From: Myxocyprinus asiaticus
Taxonomy: Eukaryota; Chordata; Actinopteri; Cypriniformes; Catostomidae
Length of the DNA: 64,000 nt
Assembly: GCF_019703515.2 (NCBI RefSeq)
Contig: NC_059387.1
Span: forward strand, 36,599,377 to 36,663,376
Reading direction: 5' to 3'
Shown here: piece by piece, positions 25,001 through 36,563 of the stretch
How the letters are laid out: the number at the start of each line of letters is the position of its first letter
Numbering within the stretch: position 1 is the first letter of the stretch
Position numbers and translations under genes: made by a program
The notes under the pieces: model-generated
Seen by the model: the letters and a program-made list of their open reading frames with translations, nothing else
Database searches by the model: none
Told to the model about the DNA's origin: nothing

Positions 25001-27252
25001 GTTTTACAAGGAATCTGACCTGGCAGTTTCTGACATTGAGTAGACATGAAATAATAAAGAAGTGGACAGCAGTTTTCAAATACATATACAAATATAAAAT
25101 AGGTAAATAAAAATGTACATCGTGTGTCATATGCGCAGTTGAACCAGTATGGATGTATGAGTTATAGTATGTACAGTTGAAGACTACAGTGACACTGAAC
25201 CGTGTCGAGCGAGAGTTCGTATGCAGTCATATGGGTTTCATAGAGACACAACTTTTGAGGGAGAAACTGTTCCTGTGGCTTTTTGTTTCAGTACTAATTG
25301 TCCTAGATTATATTCCTGATTGAAGATGCCGAAGACGCAGTGCATTATTTTCATAAGTCTCTTTTTACTGCATGTTTTAAAGATTTTGGAGGGCAGACTG
25401 CAGCCAATGATATGCTTATTATTTTATAATCTTTATTTCTCCATTGAATATCTCATATTCTTGTATTCTTTTTGAAGAAAAGTTTGATTATTTGTGCTGC
25501 AACTGTATGTTTCTAATGATGTTTGACAGAATGAAATGAAGCCAGTTCAGATGATGCATCAGAAGGCAAAGTTTCCTCTGGCCTTCATCCCGGACGTGAA
25601 CTGTCAGATTCTGGAGCTGCCATATGTTGGGAAAGATCTCAGTATGTTGATCATGCTTCCAAATGAGATGGAGGACGACAGCACTGGCCTTCAGAGGGTG
25701 AGACAGCAGACATTTATGTCATTAAACATGGAGTGTGTTTTAAATCAGTGGAAGACGGTTAAGGCGGTCTTACACGGGACGTGGTCACCGCACGTTCCCT
25801 ATTAATTTTAAATGAGAGAGAGGCAGCAGGCGGCAAAACGGCGGCGGCAGTCGAAGCGGTGTCGCTTTCCAAGCTCGTTCACGAGAATTCTGCCGCTTTG
25901 TCGTGCACGACTGCTTGCAGCGCACACCGCACAAGATAAAAATATTTTATCTCTCCGCGGCTGCCACTTGTCACTGACCAATCAAAGCTAAATTTATTCA
26001 CAACCAATCAAACGACGTTTAGCTTTTGTGTAGTCAAAAACAACATGGAGACGAATATACTCGCTGTTGTTGAATTTCCTCTTGACAAATAGCGTTTCTT
26101 TGATCGTTTATAGAGACATACATAGGAAAACAGCGAGTCGGTGTACCAGATGAAAATACACTACGGAAACATTTATAGTTTATGTTTGGAAGATAAACGA
26201 CTGTACGATGTATACAAATGGGCCATGGACCATCTACTTTAATTTTCTCTTCTGCAACAGGTGTCTGAAACATCAGCTTTAGATAAACAGAAAATACAAT
26301 TGCCCGTCCTATTTTAATGATTGATATGATGTTATTTATACTAAACCAATTTGCAATAAAAATATGAAATAACATGCAGTCTGTTTCTATAGTCATTAAA
26401 GAAAATGCGGAATTCATCAAATGTGAAGACAGATGGCAAGACGTCATCAATATTTACAATTATATTATTTAGCTATTAAACCTTGATATAATTTTATATT
26501 AATTAAAAAAATATATATATTAACATTTTTAGTTATAACACATTGTATGAAAAAATAAGTGGCATTTTCTTTGTGCAATCACTTATATGAAAACTGCTAC
26601 AATATTTACAGTAATCGCGTCAGAGACAGTATCTGAGCTGAAGCAATATTGCACTTCTACTGGCGCACGTCGCACCGCTTCTCGTGTGAATCGAAAACGC
26701 CTGTACAAACGAGAGGCAGCAAGAACGCAAACAACGCCTGCCGTTCACTGCGTCCCGTGTAAAACCGCATTTACAGTTCCAATACACATCCTGCACTATT
26801 GTATAAACAACTACATCCCACACATTAACACTGATTATCTTGTCCAGCTGGAGAAGGCTCTAACCTACGAGAACTTCATGGAGTGGACCCGACCCGACAT
26901 GATGGATGTTCTGGAAGTTCAAGTATCTCTGCCCAGATTCAAGATGGAGGAAACCTATGACATGAAAGGTTTACTGGTCAGCCTGGGAATGGTGGACGCG
27001 TTTGACCTGCAGAAGGCTGACTTCTCAGGCATGTCCCCCAACAACGATCTGGTGCTGTCTAAGGTGATCCATAAATCCTTTGTTGAAGTGAATGAAGAGG
27101 GGACGGAGGCTGCAGCAGCGACCGGAGCCATCATGATGATGCGTTGTGCGATGCGTCCAGAGCGCTTTAATGCAGATCACCCCTTCCTCTTCTTCATACG
27201 TCACAATCCCACCAAGAGCGTTCTGTTCTATGGACGCTTCTGTTCTCCTTGA
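21685..27252 (+). CDS. serpinb1-like: Clade B serpin, SERPINB1 (leukocyte elastase inhibitor) type
   Basis: A cytosolic serine protease inhibitor that traps proteases by reactive-loop cleavage. Six coding exons: 21685-21852, 24174-24314, 24541-24658, 24819-24961, 25530-25697 and 26848-27252. All have AG/GT borders and compatible phases, giving 380 codons plus stop, the normal serpin length. The N-terminus [19 protein letters not shown] has no signal peptide, as in clade B. Conserved boxes include [57 protein letters not shown], the hinge [14 protein letters not shown] and the C-terminal [11 protein letters not shown]. There is no CD-loop exon, which matches SERPINB1. The loop aligned to the hinge reads MMMRCAM, placing Arg345 at P1. 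The second intron (2.3 kb) and last intron (1.15 kb, with a MITE) are the largest. The exact paralogue is uncertain. Confidence 0.95.
21985..22112 (+). repeat. CT-rich microsatellite in serpin intron
   Basis: TCTC and TCTG runs from 21985 to about 22112. The Ser/Leu-rich frame over it is not coding. Confidence 0.92.
25762..26770. mobile_element. Harbinger-like non-autonomous element in last serpin intron
   Basis: Begins AGGCGGTCTTACACGGGACG and ends CGTCCCGTGTAAAACCGCAT, an inverted repeat with two mismatches. TTA flanks both ends (25759-25761 and 26771-26773), the 3-bp target duplication typical of PIF/Harbinger. The 1009-bp interior is GC-rich near both ends (GGCAGCAGGCGGC at 25823), AT-rich in the middle, and has no convincing transposase frame. 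The right end lies only 77 bp before the last serpin exon. Confidence 0.8.
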
Positions 27253-27308
27253 GCTTCTGCTGATGAGATGCTCCTGTCAACTACACACTTGTGCTTCTGA
27301 AAGTTTTG

Positions 27309-27314
27309 AATAAA
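27309..27314 (+). terminator. Serpin polyadenylation signal
   Basis: AATAAA 57 bp after the stop codon. Confidence 0.8.
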
Positions 27315-27329
27315 ATTAGTCAAAATAAT

Positions 27330-28671
27330 AGATGATGGGTCTGTGTGAGGATCTGTGTAGTCACAGAAACTCCAGTTGTATACGCTCCTCCCCGAAATTT
27401 GCCGTTGTCTTATTTACACAGTGCCTTTGTTTCCTCTTTTGAATCATTCTGGAGATAAATTGTCTATATACATTTACTGTAACAGTGTATTCAACATTAT
27501 GAAAAAGAAAACACTTATGCTTGTTTAACAATAAAATGAAACCTGTGTTTTGTTTTAAACCTTTATATTACACTGAAAAAAAATTGGAGAGGGTTTATTT
27601 AAAAAAACCTAGAAAACAATTTCCACAAAGAAATTGCTAGTAAATTTAACAGACCATACTCATAAATATATATGTAAAGTCCACACAATTCTTGGTGGCT
27701 TCAATAAGAAATTCTCAAGTAAAGTGTACTTTACAATACTCTGTTTGAACTTTACTCACTTTTGTTTGTACTTTTTTACGTAAGCAATGTAGCACTGAAT
27801 TAAGCCATGATTTTTAAAGTGTTTTTAGTATTTCAATGCGTTTTTTAACATACTTAATCATGTACCAAAAGACACACGAAAGCCTCCACAGGAACCTTTC
27901 TGCATGCTGTTGTCTATTAAACTACATCACCTTGTTTTAATGACGAAAGAAAGAGCTGCGCACACCAAACTCAACACTTGGTACACAAAACACGATGATG
28001 GTAACAATCAACAGATAAAACTTTTGATCATGAATGGGTAATTTATAAGTAGGAAATGAACTTCAGACTTTACAAAACAAGAAGTTACCAAACCAACAAA
28101 ATCAACAATAAAAACGTTAAAGTGAAACCATGCAAGCTCACTTACTATTCAAGCCTGGTGCATGCTGGGAACACCAGCTTCGAAAAGTAAATTTTACTTA
28201 TTTCATTTACCTTGGACATTTCTCAAATTAGCATATAAATTATACATGATGACAGATTGTAAAGATAACAAGCAATCATAAATAATATTAACTTATAAGC
28301 TAGAGCATTAATTTTTATATGTTTGAAGTGAGTACAAATGTAGAATTTACTTAAGTTCACGCTTTACCTTATTCTTATTAATAGATGCTGCAAATGAAAG
28401 AAGATACTGATATTGTTTTCATGTAAAGGTTTATTGAACATCTCACCCAAATATTAGAGGTTAATCTCTGACTTGAAATATGATTTAAGTAAAAGAAAAG
28501 TTGAATCAGTTTTGATTCAACTTTTGAAGATTGAAGTCTGAAATTGTAACAACTTTGTCAAATTGAGAAAATAAATTAATAAATGACAGTGTGATCTAAT
28601 TGGCTGGGTCGCTGTCAGTCAACTCCTCTGCGATAGACACGTCATCAGCGCGCTCTGTGACAGCATGGCGA
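27330..28671. other. AT-rich intergenic sequence
   Basis: No coding exon recognised. It holds a perfect hairpin, AAAAGTTGAATCA against TGATTCAACTTTT, at about 28496-28525. The 28600-28671 stretch is more CpG-rich and is the left flank of the L1 insertion. Confidence 0.5.
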
Positions 28672-28683
28672 AGTAAACAACAG
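28672..28683. repeat. L1 target-site duplication, left copy
   Basis: AGTAAACAACAG, repeated exactly at 33038-33049 on the other side of the L1. Confidence 0.85.
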
Positions 28684-29223
28684 GTTTTTTGTTGTTGTTA
28701 TTAACAATTTTTATTGATTCCAGTGACAGATTAAATAAACATGACAGAAAATACGGAATCAAATTATACGAACTTAAACCCTTCCCACCGAACATCCCCC
28801 CACCCGACACAAACACGCACCTCAGTGGTCTGATAGTAAATTAATAATGACACATAAATAAACAATAAATCAACAAAGTTTTTAGAAAAAAAGAAAAACA
28901 ATATTAATGCATACACACATTTAATATTGACTATCTCCTTCCACTGTCTCCCACCGAGAGCCCTCCAAAAAATCCAAATAACTACCCCATTTTTTATTAA
29001 ATAAACCCATGTTGCCCAGCCTTCTATATATCATCCCCTCAAATGCCGCCACCCTGCCCAACTCCGTGTACCACTCCTGAAACGAGGGCGCTCCAGCTGA
29101 CTTCCATCCCCTAAGGATGACCTGTCTTCCAATCATGATACCAGCCAGGACCTGATTCTTTATGAACCCATACCCTATATTAATAACCATCCCATCGCCT
29201 AAAATACAGAGTCTGGGGCAAAA

Positions 29224-31572
29224 TTACATTTGAATACCCAATACATCACACATTAAATTCTGAACCCTCAACCAAAATTCTTGGATCTTAACACACCACC
29301 AAAAAACATGATTTGTGTCCCCATCCTCTGACTGGCATCTCCAGCAGGTGGGTGTGTCTTTAAGACCAAGTCTATACAATCTAGAGGGGGTCCAATAGAA
29401 TTTATGTAAAATCTTGAATTGCATCAGACGCACCCTTGCATCTCTAGATGTAGACTTGACGTTTTTTTGAATCCTAGCCCACACTCCCTCCTCCAATACC
29501 AAGTTTAAATCTTTCTCCCATAATCTCTTGATAGAAGTTGAAGCTCCGTCCCTCAGACTCTGAATTAGCAGGGAGTAATACACTGATGCCTCATGACCTT
29601 TTCCAAAAGCAGTAATCACCCCTCCCAGAGTATCTACCGCTTTAGGGGGGTGTATGCTACTCCCAAAAATAGTACAGAGCAGGTGGCACAGCTGTAAATA
29701 CCTAAAGAACTGAGATATGGGAATCCTAAAATGTTGAACCATATTTTCAAAAGATCTCAACACTCCACTCTCATATAGGTCACCGAGTGTATTAACTCCC
29801 CTCACAATCCAGTCTGACCAGCAGAAATGATTAATACATAATTTAGGGTTCAGCCATATGTTTGAGGCAACATTTAAATAAATGTCCAAATTAAACACTC
29901 TGGACACTTTTGTCCATACCGAGTGCAAATGCGAGATAACGGGGTGTAACTTAACTTCTACGGTTAGTTTGATAGAAAGGCTTTGCAATGGCAAAATAGG
30001 GGCAAGAACTTCCTGTTCAATACAAAACCAGGGAGGGGCTCTCTCAGGTGGAAGCAACCAATGAGCCAAATGTCTGAGACCGAACGCATAATAATAATAA
30101 AACAAAATCTTTGGTAGGTCTAGCCCACCGTAGTCAATTGGTCTATGTAACTTATTAAAATGTAATCTGGGACGCTTACCATTCCAAATGAAGGACTTCG
30201 CTATGCTATCAAATTGCTTGAAATAAGAGAGGGGGAAATCTACATGGAGAGATTGTAGCAGGTAGTTGAATTTTGGAATACAATTCACTTTAATAACATT
30301 AACTTTCCCAATCATAGATAAATGTGATGAAGCCCACCTGCCCACATCGCTCGAAAACCTTTTTATTAAGGGGTCAAAATTAACTCTAACTAAATCACAC
30401 AAATTTACTGGGAATAAAATATCCAAATACTTAATGCCCTGTTTGGGCCACTGGAAGGTACCCAATTAAAAAGCTGTTACTGGGCAGTACGCTGTCAGAG
30501 CCAAAGCTTCGGATTTAGACCAATTGACTGTGTATCCCGAGAATTTAGAAAAGGAATTAATAATTCTGTGGAGGCAAGGCAAAGATCTAGTAGGGTCAGA
30601 AACTAATAATAAAATATCATCTGCGTAAAGCAAAAGCTTATGCGCCATACCTCCTGCCATCACCCCAGGAAAATCATCTTCCTTTCTTATCGCGGCTGCT
30701 AATGGTTCCAGGGCAAGACAGAACAATAATGAGGAAAGAGGGGAACCCTGCCAGGTGCCCCTATCCATAGTAAAATAATCTGAAATTAATCAATTTGTTT
30801 GTACCACCGCTACTGGGTGTCTATAAAGTAACTTTATAAAGTAACTTTCTCCATATGTGGCAACACCTCTAAACTCACCAGGGCGTGATCTGAGACTAAA
30901 ATGTTTCCAATTGAGCAATCAACAACAGATGAAATGAGGGAAAAATCTATTCTAGAATAAATCTTATGGATTGATGAAAAAAATGTATAGTCCCTACCAG
31001 ATGTGTTTAAAAGTCTCCAAATATCTGTAAGACCAAGATTTTTACACATCCTGTGAAGTGTCAATGTTGCTAGGGGGCTTATACACTTTTGCTTCACTAT
31101 GATCAAGAACTGAGTCCATCAATAGATTAAAGTCTCCTCCCAATATTATATCATGAGGGGTGCCAGCGGCTTGCAACATCCCTTCAAGATCTATAAAAAA
31201 GCCCTGATCATCAGTGTTAGGTGCATAAATATTAGCTAAAATCAGACTTTGCCCCTGAATTTCTGCTAAAACAATAATGACTCTTCCTAATTTATCTTTA
31301 ATCTGTTTGAGACATTTGAATTGTAGATGTTTATTAATCAATATAATGACACCCCTGCTCTTACTTGAGCCAACACTAAAGAAAACATGTCCACCCCATA
31401 TCTTCCCATATTTTTCAGCTTCCTGTGGGGAGAGATGTGTTTCTTGATGAAACACAATATCATATTTCTTACGTTTAAGAAAAGAAATAACCTTTCTTCT
31501 TTTTATGGGGTGCCCCAACCCATTCACATTCCACTTGAAGAGAGACAATCCACTCATATTAACATTTGACAT
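29224..31572 (-). pseudogene. L1 ORF2, endonuclease and partial reverse transcriptase
   Basis: The endonuclease starts near 31550 (LFKWNVNGLGHPIKRRKV) with QETHL carrying the catalytic Glu, LANIYAPN, LGGDFN and, after a frameshift near 31070, RIDFSLIS and VSDHALVS. A deletion then removes most of the reverse transcriptase. What remains is RGTWQGSPLSSLLF and the catalytic LLLYADDILLL (30768-30466), then after another shift the long C-terminal region (30465-29224) ending with the zinc-knuckle-like CWRCQSEDGDTNHVFWWC. Confidence 0.92.
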
Positions 31573-32309
31573 TTTGACATATTAGAAAAAATAGACTGTG
31601 TGTCAAAAATAAAATTATAAAGACCACTTTCCAACATTAGTGCAGCAATCAAACCCCAAACTTCCCCCCAAACCAAATAAACAGAAAAAAAAACATCCGC
31701 ATTAACCCCACGCACGACAGTGCCAACCAGCGTCCATCCCTCTAAACTCAACTTAAACTTTGCTGTTGGATTGCTCAAGTTCAGTGCTTCTATACAAATT
31801 TTGTGAGACAGTATTACACAACAGTAAATAATCTATAAAACAAACTCCAGCCAATAGGCAGGATAAACACAAAGACGTGTAGATTCATCCACATAACTGT
31901 TCTGAAGGTGTGTTCCTCCACAAAACAAACACCAGATGCTAGGCGGAACCAGCACAAAAAGAAACAAAAAAGTTTCCTCGGATAGTCAAGTGAATGTTCA
32001 GTGAGTCAGGCCCACTCGGCTGTTACATGAGTTTAGAAAATGCCCTAATCACTCCAATGTTTTGCAAGAAATATTCCACAGAACACACTCCAACCAATAG
32101 GAGGCATAAGCACAAAGAACATGCAGATTCATCCACAAACTGTCCCGAAGGAGTGTTACTCCACAAAACATACTCCAGCCGCTAGGCGGAACCAGCAAAG
32201 AAAGAAACAAAGAAGGCGTTCAGTTTCCTCAGACAGTCAAGTGAATGTTCAGTGTGTCAGGCCCACTCGGCTGCATAGACACTACCACACAATGACTTAC
32301 TCATTCCAT

Positions 32310-32898
32310 TGACTTTATGAAGGACATCACTTGCTGTGGGCATGTAAATATTTTGTGGCCATCCTTAGTATCTATTCTCAATTTGGTCGGGAACATCAGT
32401 GCAAAAGTGACCTTATGGCCTGTTATGTTGAGCAGACTCGGGAAGAGCCCGTCTGTGAATTTCACCATATCTCAGCCTTCTTTGTCTTCAGGAATTCCAA
32501 CAATTCAGACGCTGTTCGTCGATTACGATTCTCTAAGTCTTCCAACTTTTCCTAAATGCACTCCAAGTCCATCTTGGTTGCTAGAGGATTAGCAGTTAAT
32601 TCCCTCTCCGATGACTCCAGATAATTGATCCGATTCTCAACATCCGACACTCTTGTAACCATCTCAGTGAATTTTGTCTCCATGGCAGTGATCGATCGAC
32701 ATATTACAGCAAGCTCCTCCAACTCAGCAACAACCTTCATCAGTATCGCCGTCATGTTCAACAGTTGATGCAGAATCTCTTTCACCGCACTGTCCAGACT
32801 GAGTCCCGGGCTTTCAGCCTGTTGTTCAGGGGCTTCAGCTTGAGCACGTAAGTGTCTTTTAATGTCTCCAGAGCCAGAGGATTTTGAGTTCTTGACAT
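32310..32898 (-). pseudogene. L1 ORF1, broken
   Basis: Starts MSRTQNPLALE at 32898, shifts frame, then reads a heptad-rich stretch (LHQLLNMTAILMKVVAELEEL, VSDVENRINYLES) typical of the ORF1 coiled coil that trimerises the nucleic-acid chaperone. Downstream pieces (to about 32310) are in other frames. Confidence 0.75.
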
Positions 32899-33037
32899 AT
32901 TGTCTTCCTAGAACAGTTAAGAGTCAGAGTGTTTCGTATCTCACTGGTTTATGACCTAAAAAGTATTAAAACTAGCAAAGTGCGCAGAGCTCGCCATTCA
33001 CACGTCCGACCCTCGCATGGCGCCACGCGACCCCCCC

Positions 33038-33049
33038 AGTAAACAACAG
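33038..33049. repeat. L1 target-site duplication, right copy
   Basis: AGTAAACAACAG, identical to 28672-28683. Confidence 0.85.
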
Positions 33050-33555
33050 TTCTGCGACTGGACAGCAGAATCAGTGTGAATTAATGTGCGCAAAACAGAA
33101 TATTTCCCTTTGAGAGCACAGACAAACTGATGAGGCACAAAAGAAACTTTGTGAAGTACACCAACAATCCGTCTTCCAAACCATGTTTTTGCCGTACCAC
33201 GATTCACTTTGGTAAGCCTATAATAATGATTTATGTTTTAGAGTTGTCGCAACGGATTTGGTCAGTTGGCCGTGCATGTTTACGTCATGTCCGTAAATAA
33301 AGAAAAGAAGGTCCAGCTAATACAGCACGTGTATATGTGCGGTGATTGTGTAGTGGTAGTTTGAAGCTGAAAGCTTGTAGCCACAGCACATGAGCAACAT
33401 TGATCATGGATCATTCAAAAAGGCAACCCTCTGGGAATCACCCATTTTCAAAATAAAGAGACCTCCAACCGAGAAGAGTTTGCATGCAAAAAGGGAAAGC
33501 AACAGAGCCGTAATAATAAAACACGAATTGGCTTCAACCTGAATCGGGTGGGGGA
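33050..33555. other. Unassigned sequence
   Basis: Right flank of the L1. No gene or repeat boundary recognised. Confidence 0.5.
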
Positions 33556-33559
33556 GGAG

Positions 33560-33798
33560 TGTGATGAGGAGGAGGGCGTGGCCGGGCCGTGAGGGTGCAC
33601 AGCCGGTGCTGAATCAGCTGATCAGCGGGGGAACGAGATAAAGGGGAGCCAGAGATGCCAGGTCGAGAGAGAGAGATGCATGTGCTGCATGTGTGTGTGT
33701 GTGTGTTTATGTTTATTTTATGTTGAGTTTTACATTAAACTTTATGTTGAATGTTCAGCCAGTTCCCACCTCCTCCTTGCCCATCCTTTAACTGTTAC
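33560..33798 (+). mobile_element. Probable solo LTR, Gypsy-type
   Basis: Starts TGTGATGAGGAGGAGGG and ends CCTTTAACTGTTACA (TG...CA). It has a GC-rich 5' part, a short (GT)n, an ATTAAA signal near 33734 and the CCTCCTCCTTGCCCATCC stretch near the end. No internal region follows, and no clear target duplication is visible, so the boundaries are approximate. Confidence 0.6.
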
Positions 33799-33799
33799 A

Positions 33800-34544
33800 C
33801 ATGGTTACACTGGTTCCTCTCAAACCATCAGATTCATCTGTGCAGAAGAGCAGAGTCGAAGCCCAGCTCATGTAATTACAATAACAATGTTCCTCCATAA
33901 ATAACTTGCTGTTTTATGCTACAACCGCTAGAGGACCTAACATAGTGTAGCTTTAACTTGCAGTGTAACTAGTTACTTCCTCTAAAGGGTAGTTTTCATC
34001 TTAGGTTAGCTAATATTTCTGTAGAGTTGTTTGTTTTTGGAGTATCTTGCCCAACACTGTTAGTTCTTCAGTGTGCAGCAATCAATCAATTCTGGTAGTA
34101 AGAAGACCAAACACTAACTCTACCTACAAAAAAAGAAAGAAAAAAAAATCTGGGGAAGTTCATGTAAGCTAATAAAATAGAATAAAATAAATATCAAAGG
34201 CCACAAAAACACTTCATCCTAGTTGTTTAATGAAGTAACAATATTTTACCACTAGAGGGAACTGTCTTTGTTGTAATCTATATGTTTGTAAAAACATTTA
34301 ATTGTCATGTCTTGTGGTTTCAGGACTTTACAACTCTAAACTTAATTTTGGTCACTGGTCACATCATTGTACATTAGAATAGAAACTGAATTATATGGAT
34401 ATATTTGGGTATTATTTTTTATATATTGCAAAATCTGTGGCTGCAGTTTATAATGAAACTTCTGTTCATAACTAGGTGTCTTTATGATTTTTAGAGCACG
34501 TCCAGTTTAGGGTGTCTTCTAGATACTCCTAAGCATTAGCAAGT
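33800..34544. other. Unassigned AT-rich sequence
   Basis: No gene, RNA or repeat recognised. Confidence 0.5.
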
Positions 34545-36563
34545 TAGGTAATTTTTATTTGTATAGCGCTTTTCACAACACACATTGTTTCAAAGCAGCT
34601 TTACAGAAAATCACGCATTAACAGAAAATGAAACCAATATCAATAAAGTCTTAGAGTCATCATTGTGTAGTTTGATTAAATATGATTGTAAATTGTGTAT
34701 AAAAATAAATATTAAATAATTATTGTATTTAGAACCCCTGTGAGCAAGCTGAAGGCGACTGTGGCAAGGAACACAAAACACCTTAAGATGTTGGTTAATG
34801 GAGAAAAATAAACTTGGGTGAAACCAGGCTCAGTTATTTGTGTGCAGTGCAGGTCATGGTTTAAAATGAGTAGACTAAGTAAGTGCTAAGGGCCAGTGTT
34901 TAAACAAAGATTTTGTAAGCACTATAAGATTAATGACTAATGTCTTTGAAGTTCATCCTGGATTAACTGCAGAAGTTCACACTAGATACATTGTCCTTTG
35001 TTAGTTGGCTGATGAAGGCTTTTGTTGGCAATTATTTGATAGTCTATGTATTCCATTTCAAGAGTGTAGTCCATCATTAGACCAAGGTGATGCAGGCAGA
35101 GATGAGTGAGGTGCATCAAGTTGAACTGGTAGGTCATTTTGGTGAAGTCTATCCTAAATTCAAGGTTCAGGCAGTGGCATATGAAGTATCCCATGTCTTA
35201 TGGTTGGAGTTGGCATCAGTTCCTCCTCTGAAGTCCAGTGGAATAGACTGAAGTGATGTCTGGCTGGCACCGGCTACATTTAGTCGACATCATTTGAAGA
35301 CACATAGCAGTGGAGTCTGCACCAAGCAGGAACGGAGCTGGGTCTGGCTGGTTCTGGTGACCTCGGGATAGGAATCCCAAGGCTGAGACAGGGATGCAAA
35401 TAGAATAATATTAGTGTAGATGCCATTCAATTTTTTGCAGAGTTATAGATCATGATAAATGTTTATGGTTCCGGTAGACCTAACTAAAGCAGCCTAATTG
35501 TGAGTTGATGGATAAATTAAGTTTGTGCCTGGCTAAACAGATGAGTATTTAGCCTAGACTTAAACTCGGAGAGTGTGTCTGTGTCCCGAACAGTGTGAGG
35601 AGTTAATAATATTAAGAAGAGATTCTGAGATTACAGGGAATACCTCTTTAAAGAGCTTAGTTTGTATCGGATCTAACATATATGTTGTGACTTCTAATGT
35701 TTCGATAAGTTTTGTTAGCTCTTCATGACCTATGACAGCGAAGGATTGAAGCTGCTCATGAGGACAATTATGAGACACAGTTTTCTGAGGTACAGTGACA
35801 GACGATTGCATAATTCCAATTTTATTTTGGATTATTTCAATTTTATCAGTAAAGAAATTCATGAAGTCATTACTGTTGTGCTGCAATGGAATATCTGGTT
35901 CAGCTGAGGCTTTATTCCCAGCCAATTTAATCACAGTACTGAATAAACACCTAGGATTGTTGTGGTTATTTTCTATGAGTTTGCTAAAATATGCTGACCT
36001 GGCAGCTTTTAGTGCCTGTCTGTAGCTACAGACAATATCCTTCCATGCACTGCGAAATACCTCTAATTTTGTTTTCTTCCACTTGCGCTCCATTTTCCAA
36101 GCTGCTCTCTTGAGAGCATGAGTGTGATAATTGTACCATGGTGCGGGGATGTTTTCTTTAATTTTCTTTAATTGAAGGGGGTGACACTATCAAGAGTGCT
36201 AGAGAAGACAGCATTTAAATTTTCTGTTATCACAACAAGTTCTTCTAGACTTTGTGGCATACTGAGTATATGAGACAATTATGGGAGATTATTAGAGAAG
36301 CTATCTTTATTGGTCGAATGAATAGTTCTACCTGAATGATAGCGTGGTTTAGATTGAGTAACATTAGCTGATTGCAACATACAAGAGACGAGGTAATGAT
36401 CTGAGATGTCCACGCTCTGTGGCAGAATTTCTATAGTATCAACATCAACTCCAAATGACAGAATTCAATCTAGTGTATGATTATGGCAATGTGTTGGTCC
36501 TGTCACATTTTGTCTGACTCCAAGAGAGTTAAGAATATCAATAAATACTAATCCCAATGTGAC
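34545..36563 (-). mobile_element. L2-group LINE, 3' segment (piece 1 of 3)
   Basis: The minus strand ends in an AAAGCGCTATACAAATAAAAAT tail near 34545-34575, the usual fish L2 terminus. The coding part (36093-35560) reads LEVFRSAWKDIVCSYRQALKAARSAYFSKLIE, the linker between endonuclease and reverse transcriptase, followed by HEELTKLIETLEVTTYMLDPIQTKLFKEVF. The reverse transcriptase core is missing. Endonuclease remnants run up to 36563, where an LTR element begins. Confidence 0.8.
35560..36093 (-). pseudogene. L2-group LINE ORF2 fragment
   Basis: A 177-codon frame containing the conserved linker (AARSAYFSKLIE, NPRCLFSTVIKL, FMNFFTDKIEIIQNKI) and the start of the reverse transcriptase finger region. 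The catalytic motifs have been lost by deletion, because the 3' untranslated tail follows. Confidence 0.8.

Larger units (their letters stand above)
28684..33037 (-). mobile_element. Fish L1-type LINE with internal deletion
   Basis: A 4.35 kb minus-strand L1. The 5' end (near 33037) begins with a run of G then TCGCGTGGCGCC, followed by ORF1 and ORF2, and the 3' end near 28684 has an AATAAA-like signal. Exact 12-bp target-site duplications flank it, so the insertion is complete at both ends. Most of the fingers and palm of the reverse transcriptase are missing (junction near 30780-30845), leaving it well short of a full L1. Confidence 0.92.

Noticed and set aside
26034..26450. 138-codon minus-strand frame inside the Harbinger-like element
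   Set aside because: No transposase motif or other recognisable domain. Treated as chance in a non-autonomous element.
26587..26847. N-terminal extension of the last serpin exon
   Set aside because: The frame runs through the Harbinger-like element and intron. The acceptor CAG at 26845-26847 and the serpin alignment place the exon start at 26848.
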